A stretch of 25,270 nucleotides of DNA from Chlorokybus atmophyticus (Eukaryota; Streptophyta; Chlorokybophyceae; Chlorokybales; Chlorokybaceae). The notes beneath the pieces are model-generated. The model ran no database searches. It was given only the letters and a program-made list of their open reading frames with translations, and was not told the DNA's origin. The first letter of the stretch is position 1. Each line of letters starts with the position of its first letter. Shown here piece after piece: positions 8,101 through 18,474 of the stretch. The stretch spans positions 141,001 through 166,270 of the forward strand of contig RHPI01000193.1 of NCBI GenBank assembly GCA_009103225.1, given 5' to 3'. A program made the translations under genes and the position numbers.

Positions 8101-8425
8101 ATGAGTTGTGGTCAACGCAGCCATGACAAGGCAAGTAGCCTTGGACTTGGATGTTCTAGGTCGGAGAGCAGCAAAGAGGGGGTATATGAACGGCCTCAAC
8201 AAGTGTTGAAGGAGCTCAGCATGTGCATACTCGACTCTTGTGTGTGGGGTGCCTAGTTTGGTTGTTCAAGGGGCTCTCCCTCTCATCCCATGTGGGGTGT
8301 GATGCTTGTGGCAGCTCTGCACATGTGTGTGGGGTGTGCTTGAGTGTGCATGTGTGTGGGAGCTGAGTAGAGAGGTTGGTGGCATCCTCTCCTTCCTTGG
8401 TGCGGTGCTGTGACTTCCCCTTCAA

Positions 8426-8606
8426 GGTACTTCACCGTGTGTTGCTGGTCGGGCTTCCACAAGTAAGTCCTTGTGCTTGTGCATGAGTTTGCCAAGCCGT
8501 CCAGCAAGTAAGTGAGTGGTATCGCTACACCAGGTGTGTGGCGGGAATCCCCACATTCTGCTTAATGTTGCTGAGTCTTTCCACATCACAGAGTCTTGGG
8601 ACAAAG
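8426..8606 (+). CDS. Candidate two-exon gene fragment, unrecognised (copy 1)
   Basis: The possible exon 8426-8462 ends VLHRVLLVGLPQ before a GTAAGT donor at 8463. A 71-bp intron ends CACCAG (8533), and exon 8534-8606 continues VCGGNPHILLNVAESFHITE in phase, ending before GTAAGG at 8607. Two good donors, phase agreement and a hydrophobic, non-repetitive product support it. An overlapping minus-strand frame (8422-8859) is longer but has a Cys/His/Thr-biased composition typical of a shadow. No family is recognised. Confidence 0.35.
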
Positions 8607-8751
8607 GTAAGGTTGTGCAACTGTTGCTGGCTAGTGTTGTTAGCATGGTATGTGTAGACAGGAACGGAAATTTTTTGCGCGTGCAAGTATATGACTGCGT
8701 GCACTTGCACACCTTCAGCGCACTTATATACTGATCTTTACTGCAATGAAT

Positions 8752-9336
8752 ATAACTTACAGTAGCGATACACAATAGCAGTCTCAAGCGAAGAGGAGCC
8801 ATGCTGTGTTGCACACCATGCACAATCCATGCACAATCACGAGGCGCAAACACAAGCAAGCAATGATAAAATTAGGCAGGGGCCAAGGCAGAGCTTTACA
8901 CAATGAAGGCAACAACTAAGAAAACACCCTAGACATCTAGACCCTCTAGTAGTGGGCATTGGCAAGACAGGGTAGCATGGCAAGAGTCAACCACCTACAG
9001 AGGGCAGAGAGAGCGCACAAAGGAGAGGTGAGGCGGTGTGGGTAGCGGTGGCATCATGCAAGACGACGACGCTTGTAATGACATCGACTGCAAGGCCACC
9101 TGCGCTGGAGTGGCGGCCGCAATTTCTTGTAACCTTGGTGCGGTCTTACCAACAATGCCTGCTCGCACCCCTCAAGACCAAATAACACGCTGTCAGCTAA
9201 TGGCTGCAGCCCCCTTGTGGCTCAGCAGTCAAGTTTTAACAACTTACGCAACATAAGTCAGCAGCAGTGAGCACCGCACTTAAACCCCGCACATTGCATT
9301 AAAACAGAGTAGGAAAGTACCAAGCATGACATAACA
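8752..9336. repeat. Pseudo-LTR-like repeat, copy in the first duplicate
   Basis: Identical in arrangement to 13752-14336 and highly similar to 20396-20979. Because this lies in the contig that ends at 9538, it is the allelic or duplicate copy of the 3' pseudo-LTR of the Penelope-like element described at 13752-20979. Confidence 0.85.
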
Positions 9337-9395
9337 CTTGACATACATGCGGGCAGAAGTAATCTGCTCCCCGCACTCCTTACCATTCACTTACC

Positions 9396-9538
9396 TCACT
9401 TACCTGTTGGTCGGTGTCGTGGTTGCCAGCCTCTTGCACAGTAGTTGGGATAGGTGCTGTGATACACCATGCCCCTTTGCCTATGCATCCACCAGCGTAG
9501 CTTTGCCACCAGCACACTCTTAGCATAACCCTCACGTT
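9396..9538 (-). pseudogene. C-terminal end of Penelope-like RT, truncated by gap (copy 1)
   Basis: The minus frame reads REGYAKSVLVAKLRWWMHRQ and ends at a stop at 9396, the same as the C-terminal end of the RT in copy 2 (14396-14629). The rest of the element is missing because the contig ends at the N at 9539. Confidence 0.7.
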
Positions 9539-9539
9539 N
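9539..9539. other. Assembly join (N)
   Basis: A single N. To the left is Penelope-like RT sequence that continues intact at 14539 in copy 2; to the right the sequence jumps back to the start of the duplicated block (equivalent to 4584). The joined pieces are therefore not shown to be neighbours. Confidence 0.97.
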
Positions 9540-10615
9540 CGCAAATGGTCGGCTGTCAATGTATATTGACAGCCGGCTGTCCACGTACACTACGTACACT
9601 TTAACTTGACAGCCGCCGACCAGTTGCGGCTGTCCACTTGTGGCCTATATATGTATATATGGATATGTGTATACATATAAATATATGTGTATATATACAC
9701 ATATATATATATGTATACCTGCATATGTATATATATGTTGATAAATATACGTGTGTGCATGTAGGAATACACTTAAGGTATACAAGCAAAAATTATTGAC
9801 GTATTGCGGCCGCAATTTGCAGCCGTGCAATTACTTCATATCTATTATTTCATGTACATACATTGTTGTAAGTATATTGATGCGCGTACACATGTGCATT
9901 AGACCTTTCATATGCAAAATTATATACATCTTAAATAATGTATAAGAATATGATTGTACAAAGTGTTATGATTGCTGTACAATTACATAGTTTAAAAAAA
10001 TTATTATATCAAATTTACATCCATGCGTTGCGCGTGTCAATTACATATATATAGTTTGTTGGTTATTACATTATCATAATGTTGACAACCGTTAACATCA
10101 TACCATGAATACATATGTTGATGCTGTTCGCATGTTGCATTGCTAGGCGTAGTTTATGGTATGTTTGGTTTTAATGATTTGTACGAAACGAAAGCGCAAG
10201 CAATGTCAGATGTTATGACTTGTAGCCTTACTTGTATAACCTCACAAATGGCCTATAAAAGCCTCATGCGACCACAGAATCATCGACAGCCCGATAAGGT
10301 ACACTGGCTGCATTGACAGTCGCAATTTGGCTTCTATTGCTAAGCATTGTCACAATGACAGCCCCTAACAAGTCTACAAATTGTACTGGCGTATTGACAA
10401 CCGCCGAGTTCGCGGCTACCGGTATGTAGTTTGCCACCGTCCATGTAACTGGTACAGCCTATGAATGCTACAGTTGCATGGGCTCAGCCTATGGGCCTAT
10501 CAAAGTGACAATCTCCGACTGTCCATCGGCAATTACTGCCGCCGGCCGACAGTCGCCAAGCGGCGCATGCAATACACTATATGATATAGGTTGCCATGCA
10601 ACCCTACCGGTACGT

Positions 10616-10690
10616 GCACTTGTAGCTTAGTGGTTAGGGCGTCGTCTTTGATATGCTAAAGGTACTGGGTTCGAATCCGGCCGATGCGTG
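10616..10690 (+). ncRNA. tRNA-like sequence with pol III A and B boxes (copy 2)
   Basis: Same as 5657-5731: A box TAGCTTAGTGG starting at 10623 and B box GGTTCGAATCC at 10668-10678. The acceptor stem is again poor, so the defect is not a sequencing error in one copy. Confidence 0.5.
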
Positions 10691-10834
10691 TGTTCTTGAC
10701 TAATCATTCCACTAACGCCGCGGAGCTGGCCGCGGCCTCGTGCGCCGCAGGTTGGGCGTAGCCGGTGCCGCCGGCAAAGATGTCTCAACTTTTACTGCAT
10801 TTGCACTCATATTTACATTGTTCCATAATACAAT

Positions 10835-11074
10835 TCGGTCCATGGTCCGCTAGCCGGACCAGTTATGATTGAAATATTGTAATGATATGATTTTGTCCCT
10901 GGTCTGATGGCCGGACCATACCTGGTCCTGACGCAACAGTAATCGGCCGGACCTTCAATGCTCCGTACCAAGGGACAATGGTACCATTCACGTGAAGTTC
11001 GGACCATGCATGGTCCGACAATTTCACTTAGCAGGGGAAAATCCCGGTCCTGCGTCACGGACCATTCATGGTCC
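10835..11074. repeat. GGACC/GGTCC hairpin cluster 2 (copy 2)
   Basis: Counterpart of 5855-6093. The 20-bp palindrome and most stems are kept. The CGGACC...GGTCCG stem (5967-5984 in copy 1) now reads GCTCCG on its right arm and is broken. A 22-bp AT-rich insertion precedes the cluster. Confidence 0.85.
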
Positions 11075-11220
11075 TTAAACGTCAATCCGTGTCATGCGTC
11101 CGTGTGGGCTTGCGCGTGCTAAAAGGAAACAAGCCAAAAGGACAAATTTGCAGTGTTATGTGCAAACTCGTGTAAGCCTTCTGCTGTAAACCTTTTGAAT
11201 CCTTTCGTCCTGCTGGGCAG

Positions 11221-11360
11221 GACGTTGTTGGGAGCGCTGTTATCCTCGCCAAACGGCCTATACTAGCCGGCGAACAGGTACACACAATTATATATACTGC
11301 ACCAATGCAGCTTGCCTCGCTGTGCTTTTGCACCCTCATATACATAAATATATATATACA

Positions 11361-11394
<34 letters not shown>

Positions 11395-11514
11395 ATATGG
11401 GATGAATGCGCAGGTTATGATCCCGTACGTTGACGAATATGAGGAGTTGGAGGAGCGACGAGCGGCGTTGGCGGACTAAGGGTTTCGCAAGTGTGATAAG
11501 TGCCGAGCAGGGAG
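11221..11514 (+). CDS. C-terminal SET and post-SET exons (copy 2)
   Basis: Exons 11221-11277 (RPILAGEQ) and 11414-11514 (PYVDEYEELEERRAALAD, stop, GFRKCDKC) are the counterparts of 6240-6533 and identical in reading. The TAA in place of the conserved Tyr (11477-11479) is present here too. The upstream exons of the gene are not in this contig, which begins at 9540. Confidence 0.72.
11339..11394. repeat. (TA)n microsatellite (copy 2)
   Basis: AT dinucleotide run in the intron between the last two recognised SET exons. Confidence 0.95.
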
Positions 11515-12821
11515 GTGACATTGAGTGCGTGTGTGAACGGTGCTGGCGGCAAGCAGTGCTGTGTTGAGTGTTGCGACAGTGGTTGATAGGGCACGTGTGT
11601 ATGGTGTAAACTTCGTAAAGTATACATACGTGTGCACTCTGCATGATACCACTATGCTTGCTATGCTCATGCCAACCACCGCACTCCAGCAACCTCAACG
11701 CTCATTTGCATAGCACAGCCAAGCCATGTGTGCGCGCGCCGGGAAGGGGGGGGGGGTGTCTGCAAAACGATATTTGGCGACCGACCTTGCGTGTGAGCAT
11801 GCCTGCATGCGCAATTGCATGCACATGCGCAAGGGGACACATTTGGGCTCCACATCGCTAGAGAGCAACATAAGCTCAGCACACCGGAGTGTAGAGGATA
11901 TGCGCAGTGCTGTTATGTGAGTAGCTGCTTTAACCTACATCAAAATTATGATGCATCTCTCGAAGGTAGAAAGGTATGGTGAGATCAGGTGGGACTGCAA
12001 ACTCAAACGACAACAAGTCAGTGATCACTTTGTGCGTGTGTTTACACTTGTTCGTATTGGTAAGGCAAGCAGTACTGGTGAGGTTGGTCCGATGTTGAGA
12101 CCTAGCAGAGTGAATGAAACAACACTGCCTTTAATATAAAACTCTTGCATCGTGTAGAGCGCATACCGTTATATGTACACGGGTGCAGAGTGCAGCGAGT
12201 GCATGGGTTATGTGGTGCTTAGAAGATATATGCGTGCTCGTACAAAGGGGTAGCGAGAGCACAAAGTTGTAACACATGTGTGATAGCATGCGTAACTCAG
12301 TTGCTTGTACTCACTTACGTGAAAGGAAAGCTCCGCAGGGCATTAAATGTAATCGATGTAGCAGGCGGTGGCCACAGTATCACCGATGGCGGTGGCCACA
12401 GTACCAGCGGTAGCAGTGGCACAGCCACACTGAGCCAGTCTCGCCCTAAGCCACCGTCAGGTCGCTGGCGGCTTTCTCAAGGCGGAGAGGAGGTGGTTGG
12501 CGGTTTGGTCGCCTCGCAAGTTAGGGGAGGCGGAGGCTTCGCTAGTTGGCAACCTACAGTTAGCAACTAGCACACCGTTATTGGCCTGGTGTCACGCGTA
12601 TAAGGCTGGCTAAAGTCATTCTCTGTTCCTTACTGATGTAAGTAAGATGAGACCGGGTGCGTTTTCCATATCATAAGCATGTGTAATGCTTGTGGGGTGC
12701 TTCTCACGTGATCTGCTCTTGAGCCTATGAGGCCTTGAGTGAGATAAACTACACAAGGTATTGCATATCAGCAAGCACAGAGCTGGTCGGTACCATTGAG
12801 ACATGGCCATGTGAGCCATGT

Positions 12822-12990
12822 GTCCGCATGTGTGTGCATATGTTTGCATGTGCATATGTCCGCATATGAGTGCATATGTGAGGATATGAGGTACGTACTA
12901 GATGTATGCATGTGTATGCATGCATGCGCATATGTGTGCATATGCGCGCATATGTATGCATAGGGATGCATATGTATGCATGTGTGTGAT
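12822..12990. repeat. Decamer minisatellite, GCATATGNNN (copy 2)
   Basis: Same 10-bp array as 7822-7990, with one base difference at 12973. Confidence 0.9.
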
Positions 12991-13100
12991 GTCCTAGGCT
13001 GATATGACCAGCCAAGGACGTTCACCATGTCCGAGGCTGATGTGTGATTAGTCTTCGACATTAAACAAGAGGTCCAAGGGCTGATGTGGCAGCCCTAGAC
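12991..13100. repeat. Three consecutive related hairpins (copy 2)
   Basis: Same as 7991-8100. Confidence 0.6.
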
Positions 13101-13425
13101 ATGAGTTGTGGTCAACGCAGCCATGACAAGGCAAGTAGCCTTGGACTTGGATGTTCTAGGTCGGAGAGCAGCAAAGAGGGGGTATATGAACGGCCTCAAC
13201 AAGTGTTGAAGGAGCTCAGCATGTGCATACTCGACTCTTGTGTGTGGGGTGCCTAGTTTGGTTGTTCAAGGGGCTCTCCCTCTCATCCCATGTGGGGTGT
13301 GATGCTTGTGGCAGCTCTGCACATGTGTGTGGGGTGTGCTTGAGTGTGCATGTGTGTGGGAGCTGAGTAGAGAGGTTGGTGGCATCCTCTCCTTCCTTGG
13401 TGCGGTGCTGTGACTTCCCCTTCAA

Positions 13426-13606
13426 GGTACTTCACCGTGTGTTGCTGGTCGGGCTTCCACAAGTAAGTCCTTGTGCTTGTGCATGAGTTTGCCAAGCCGT
13501 CCAGCAAGTAAGTGAGTGGTATCGCTACACCAGGTGTGTGGCGGGAATCCCCACATTCTGCTTAATGTTGCTGAGTCTTTCCACATCACAGAGTCTTGGG
13601 ACAAAG
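13426..13606 (+). CDS. Candidate two-exon gene fragment, unrecognised (copy 2)
   Basis: Same as 8426-8606: VLLVGLPQ, intron 13463-13533 (GTAAGT...CACCAG), then VCGGNPHILLNVAESFHITE and a GTAAGG donor at 13607. It lies about 145 bp outside the left pseudo-LTR of the Penelope-like element. Confidence 0.35.
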
Positions 13607-13751
13607 GTAAGGTTGTGCAACTGTTGCTGGCTAGTGTTGTTAGCATGGTATGTGTAGACAGGAACGGAAATTTTTTGCGCGTGCAAGTATATGACTGCGT
13701 GCACTTGCACACCTTCAGCGCACTTATATACTGATCTTTACTGCAATGAAT

Positions 13752-14336
13752 ATAACTTACAGTAGCGATACACAATAGCAGTCTCAAGCGAAGAGGAGCC
13801 ATGCTGTGTTGCACACCATGCACAATCCATGCACAATCACGAGGCGCAAACACAAGCAAGCAATGATAAAATTAGGCAGGGGCCAAGGCAGAGCTTTACA
13901 CAATGAAGGCAACAACTAAGAAAACACCCTAGACATCTAGACCCTCTAGTAGTGGGCATTGGCAAGACAGGGTAGCATGGCAAGAGTCAACCACCTACAG
14001 AGGGCAGAGAGAGCGCACAAAGGAGAGGTGAGGCGGTGTGGGTAGCGGTGGCATCATGCAAGACGACGACGCTTGTAATGACATCGACTGCAAGGCCACC
14101 TGCGCTGGAGTGGCGGCCGCAATTTCTTGTAACCTTGGTGCGGTCTTACCAACAATGCCTGCTCGCACCCCTCAAGACCAAATAACACGCTGTCAGCTAA
14201 TGGCTGCAGCCCCCTTGTGGCTCAGCAGTCAAGTTTTAACAACTTACGCAACATAAGTCAGCAGCAGTGAGCACCGCACTTAAACCCCGCACATTGCATT
14301 AAAACAGAGTAGGAAAGTACCAAGCATGACATAACA
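13752..14336 (-). repeat. 3' pseudo-LTR of the Penelope-like element
   Basis: 585 bp, direct repeat of 20396-20979 with scattered substitutions. Both start at a TAACTTACARTAG block and end at CCAAGCATGACATAACA. The left copy has an extra GCACAATCCAT unit (11 bp). The repeat ends 60 bp from the RT stop codon at 14396. The orientation is the same as the other copy, as expected for pseudo-LTRs. Confidence 0.75.
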
Positions 14337-14395
14337 CTTGACATACATGCGGGCAGAAGTAATCTGCTCCCCGCACTCCTTACCATTCACTTACC

Positions 14396-15818
14396 TCACT
14401 TACCTGTTGGTCGGTGTCGTGGTTGCCAGCCTCTTGCACAGTAGTTGGGATAGGTGCTGTGATACACCATGCCCCTTTGCCTATGCATCCACCAGCGTAG
14501 CTTTGCCACCAGCACACTCTTAGCATAACCCTCACGTTGCATTGCCCACAGCAACTCCGTCATGCTTTGCACAAAGTGTGAGCGATAAGTGCTAAGACGC
14601 AGAAAGCGTATACATTGTGATACCACCACCCCAGTTTCGCTTGTTTGGCAATATCCATGCTGGGATGGGATGCTCTTCTCCGCGGAATGCCTTGGAACTG
14701 CCTGTCACTCAACTTGGAGTACACGCGTGAGCAAATGCCAATGTCCCTTGTTTGAAACAGGGTCATATCCCAAAATGCAATTGCAGTGCCTACCCCGAAT
14801 TCTGTTATTGTCAGGGTGCTGAGAGTAGATGCCCCCACCCAAAGATGCATCACCATACATATTTTTAGCAAAGTTAGGCATGTTAATGACCAACAGATCA
14901 TCAACATACCTCAGAACCGAAGTAGCCCACCTCTATAGCTGGTCGGTCAAACTTTGAGCTTCGAGCGCAGCTACAAATGTCAGTTCTTTGGATCCCAAGT
15001 ACAAGTTTGCCACGTACACCCCTGGATTATTCCAATAGGGCTACCAATTGATTGCTGATCACCCGCTGTGCTCACAGATAAGTTAGCCAGCAAATACTGC
15101 AGCAACGAGGTGACCGCCGCTGGGGTGTAGTACTTGGTTGTCCTTGTGTCACGCCGTGTGGCTGCATAGCGCACCCACGTATGCTCAACCACACCACTAG
15201 TTAGCATCAGCTTGAGCACTACATTGCCTTTGTGTTGTGATGCTGCGTGCGGAAACAACTTGTCCACCAACTGTGACATGCAAGCTAGCAAATCTGCATA
15301 GCTGATGTTGGTGTACAAGTTTGTGGAGTCATAAGTGGCCATACGCACTGGCACCAACTTATCTGTCGTAGACCTCGTTGTATTTCAATGGTGAAGAAGT
15401 CGTGTCACGCCGAGGGAGTCCTGTAGAATCCAGCTTGCATTCACCCCTGGGCTTGCCACCACACTTGCCCACAAGGTGTCAAGCACTGGCAACAGCACTT
15501 TGTAAACACGTGTCAGCTGGGTTCTCATCAAAGACAGCGTTATGTTGCACGCTGCTGCGATGAAGCGTGGCTTGGGTGGGTCTTTATACAGCTTGATGGT
15601 CATGTATAGGTGTGGCAACCGTGGTGGCTTGCTGCGGGCATCGGTATCCCAAGGATGCACTGTATTGAATATGTCTTTGCAAGACCTGACTGCGTTGCTC
15701 ATCACCAACTCATATGTGAGAGTTAGTATTTTAGCACGAAGCAATGTCAAATAGTAATGCATACAGAGGATAGTGAACACTCTGTCATGCCGGTGAAGGA
15801 CTTGAGCTATATGCTCTC
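14396..15818 (-). pseudogene. Reverse transcriptase of the Penelope-like element (C-terminal two thirds, frameshifted)
   Basis: Synthesises cDNA for retrotransposition. On the minus strand: PHLYMTIKLYKDPPKPRFIA (RT block 2; about 15650-15590), TYDSTNLYTNI (motif A, catalytic Asp near 15330), QSIGSPIG (motif B, near 15040), then RYVDDLLVIN (motif C, YVDD at 14908-14897), a DMTL/VYSKLSDRQ block, YHNVYAFCVLALIAHTL, and the tail MTELLWAMQREGYAKSVL ending at 14396. At least three frame changes separate these blocks (around 15360, 14980 and 14820-14700), so this is a decayed copy or contains sequence errors. The block order and the D-x3-LYTN and YVDD signatures match Penelope-like RTs. The N-terminal third lies beyond the inserted element. 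Confidence 0.78.
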
Positions 15819-16569
15819 ATAATATGACTACAAGCAGGGGAATAACAGACTGTGGGCTGGTTGTAGGCATGAGGCAGTTAAATTTGCTTGTAGAAGCATA
15901 TCTAGACAAAAATGTCTGTTAGGTTTTGTGATGATGATGGGAAGGTAGATGAGGAAGTTATTAAGTGAGGGGAAGTGCATATGGCGAGTTACAGCTAGTG
16001 TAACCGGACATCAGCGTAACTCAGATCTGGTGGGTGTAACCGGGACTAGTATGAGAGTTGTGAGTGGGAAAGGACTGGTGGAAGGAGTGGGCAACCATCA
16101 TGGCAGTCAAGAGCTGGTTATGGAGACGGTCTACTCATTGAAGGCGTAGATCATACCTGGAGCTGGAGGAGAGCAAGTTCAAGTAGCTTTGACCATGGTC
16201 TAGTGCTTTCTTTGTTGGTTGTGCCAGATTAGGACATGTGTCATTGATTTGTTCATTGTATAAGTAGTGTGACTGAACAAATGTAGCTATTTGGTCAGCA
16301 AGTTATCATACCAAGTTGCCATACAAGTGCCATAACACTAGTGCAATACATCTTCGTGTGTTTTATGCGATTGGTGCCTTAGCTAAGATTGTTGTTGTCG
16401 TGAGTGTGTGACACAGGCACATCCCATCGTCCCTGCTCAGCAAGTACATCTACAAGGAGGAGGTCATCATCATCACCCTCGTGTAAACCGTTCACTTGCT
16501 GGTCAAATCCAGGGACTTCAGGGGTTGGTAAGACCGGTGTGTGATTGACGTGGTAGTGAGAGGTAGCAT

Positions 16570-17270
16570 GGCTAGAGTGTTCAGTCTCGTGGAGGATGAT
16601 GCTAGCAGCACCAGCACGTTATTGTCATTCAGTGGGAGGTCAGGGACATTGTCGTTGAGGGAGTTTGTTGTGAGTTCAAGGCTGAGTGTTTGCAATGGGA
16701 GATACGAGACCAATCGTGGACGGAGGAGAAGGCATTCCGACTGATCCTACGATACTTAAAGCACGAGGCATACATCGTCTACGAGCAGATCGTCACCAAG
16801 AGGGAGCTTGCAGCAGCTGGCTCGGTGGAGGAACCCGCGTTGAGGTCGGGAGGAGCGCCGCCATCGACAACATCAGGTATGGAAGAGCTCTACAAGAGGT
16901 TGAAGAAAGCATTCAAGCCCATGACAGCTGCAAAGATCAAGGAGCTGACTTTATTCCAGAGGAGAGAGGGTGAGACACCAAGGATGATGTACGGGAGGAT
17001 GTACCAACTGTTGGAGGACACCGAGTACTCGATCTTGAAGGACAAAGCAGCCGCGATCATCTATGTGGAGCAGCTGGAGCAACACCTATCAAAAGGAGGT
17101 GAAGGTTGCTATGGCGGGACAAGGATTGTTGAAGGAGTACTCGTTGCAGCATGCGTTTGAGATGGCGGAAGCGGTACAGCACATGGTGGAGTATAAGAGG
17201 ACTATCCTAGCTCTAAACAGAGAGGAGAGCAGCAGCAAGGAGGCTAAGCAATCGACGACAACGACGGAGG
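16570..17270 (+). pseudogene. Gag capsid-like region, frameshifted
   Basis: Structural Gag protein that would form the particle around the element RNA. The reading passes from frame 2 (SFSGRSGTLSLREFV, about 16624-16668) to frame 1 (EFKAECLQWEIRDQSWTEEK, then ILRYLKHEAYIVYEQ, LFQRREGETPRMMYGRMYQL and AAIIYVEQLEQHL, to about 17095), and then to frame 2 (LLKEYSLQHAFEMAEAVQHM, to about 17270). The order of a W-x2-E, LRYL-x2-EA and F-x-QR-x-GET blocks is typical of a retrotransposon Gag domain. The shift near 17090 is in an AAAAGGAGG run. No plausible ATG precedes it; a TAG lies at 16603 in frame 1. Confidence 0.75.
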
Positions 17271-17928
17271 GTGGCAACGGCGATGACAACACCGACGGGG
17301 CGGAGCTGCTACGCATGCGGTGCAGCCGACCACATTCAACGCGATTGTCCGAGGAGGGGCAGCAGCTCAAGGGAGGCTCAAGCTGATCAGTGTGGGCATT
17401 GCGGGAAGACAGGCCACATGATGGATGAGGGTTGGAGCAAGCACCCGGAGCTGAGTCCAAGTGCAGGACGAGCACGAGCGGGGCGGATGCCGACGCAGCA
17501 GGTGATGATGGCGCGAGGGAGTGCCACGGACACGACACCGACGACGGGGGCAGTCACAACCAGCAACGAGGCTTCGGCGGAAGCCGCGGCATTGCGCAAC
17601 GAAGTGAAGGAGTTGAAGGCGGCCTTGGAGCAGCTGCAGACGCGGATGCAAGGCATGCCATTTGAGTACGAAGCGTACGTGGTGTGGCGAACATGGTGTG
17701 CAGCTGACGCGGTTGGCGAGCACTTGCCCGGCAAGGGGGTGGACTGCAACGCGCGCAAGGAGCTGGTCAGGACCAGCATGGAGGTGTTTGGAGTTGAGGA
17801 GAAAGTGCAGGTGTATCATGTGGAGACCATCACGACACCGGAGCAGCAACGCAAGGTAGAGGAGAAGATGGAGGTGATGCATACAGCTGCGCGCAGCAAC
17901 GACACCTTAGTTCTCACGAGGCCGGCGG
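17271..17928 (+). pseudogene. Nucleocapsid zinc knuckles and coiled-coil region
   Basis: Frame 3 continues the Gag reading. CYACGAADHIQRDC (17307-17348) is a complete C-x2-C-x4-H-x4-C zinc knuckle that binds nucleic acid. A second one, CGHCGKTGHMMDEG (from 17391), has Gly where the last Cys should be. Farther on, EAAALRNEVKELKAALEQL (about 17578-17637) has leucine heptads and is probably a coiled coil. Then comes a Glu/Gln-rich linker to the protease. Both ends of this frame are frameshift joints rather than true start or stop. Confidence 0.8.
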
Positions 17929-18474
17929 GTGCGTGTGCGCGTGTGGCCGCGAGTGGCAATGGTGGACAACAAGGCAGGACACATCAGCATCGGGAGGTAC
18001 ATTCCGTGCTCGGTGTTGCTGAACACGGCTGCGCAGCCAGTCATGTTGGGTAGGACGGCAATGGAGGCATTGCAGCTGAGCGACAACGACCTTGAGCCAT
18101 GCCCATTCACTATAGAGACATCGTTGGGGGCGAAGGAGTTTGTTTGAGGGCGTACGAAGGAGCAGCTACCTATCAAGCTGTGCGGCAACGACAAGGGGGA
18201 GAGCTGCGTTTTGTGGATGCAATGCCTTGTGACGAACTCGACATCATTTGACTTGTTGATAGGACAAGATTGCATGTATCCGGTGGGGATGTGCATTGAC
18301 GATTGGTCCGAGACAGCATGTTTTCGTCCGCGATGGAGGACTGGCAGTGGCGTGAAATCTTTCATACCCTTACGACTACACTACAGGGCACGAGGACCGC
18401 GAGGGGACGCGATGCGGCTGATGCGGAAGGAGGCAGCGAGGAGCTACGCGCACAACGATGGAGAGTGGGATTGA
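17929..18474 (+). pseudogene. Retropepsin-like aspartic protease remnant, active site mutated
   Basis: In a functional element this protease would process the polyprotein. Frame 1 reads IPCSVLLNTAAQPVMLGR (active-site block at about 18022), then DNDLEPCPFTIETSLGA, a TGA at 18145-18147, and beyond it FDLLIGQDCMYPVGMCIDDW. The retropepsin consensus is a hydrophobic pair, then D-T/S-G-A; here D is N and G is A, so catalysis is not expected. The downstream DLLIG block corresponds to the second conserved hydrophobic-Gly segment. No polymerase domains follow; the reading ends at 18474. Confidence 0.75.

Larger units (their letters stand above)
6918..8425. other. No recognised gene (copy 1); contains repeats listed separately
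   Basis: Contains a glycine/serine-rich open frame (7280-7570) with a 24-bp tandem repeat (GGCGGTGGCCACAGTA at 7364 and 7388, encoding GGGHS twice), a decamer minisatellite and three hairpins. Another frame at 6948-7139 has a GTAAGG that could be a donor. None matches a known family. Confidence 0.4.
4584..9538. repeat. Large direct duplication, copy 1
   Basis: Corresponds base for base to 9540-14538. The offset is 4956 at the start, rises to 4959 (4-bp and other small indels near 4850 and beyond), to 4981 after a 22-bp insertion present only in copy 2 near 10813, and to 5000 after position 6801. Up to 6800 the copies differ by scattered SNPs and indels, like two alleles. From 6802 to 9538 I noticed only one base difference (7973 versus 12973). 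Both ends of the 6802-9538 segment are single N characters. Confidence 0.95.
9540..14538. repeat. Large direct duplication, copy 2
   Basis: Second copy of 4584-9538. It carries the same inverted repeat (to 9641), AT-rich stretch, GACAGYC segment (about 10284-10559), tRNA-like unit, hairpin cluster, SET-gene C-terminal exons, decamer array, hairpins and pseudo-LTR. It alone has a 22-bp insertion near 10813 and the bases missing at the N of copy 1. It continues without a gap into the rest of the Penelope-like element. Confidence 0.95.

Noticed and set aside
8422-8859. 145-codon minus-strand frame (also 13422-13859)
   Set aside because: The opposite strand has splice-supported, better-composed exons, and this frame runs into the pseudo-LTR repeat.
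17089-17882. Minus-strand frames of 130-171 codons opposite the gag region
   Set aside because: Shadows of the plus-strand gag and nucleocapsid reading, which has clear motifs.
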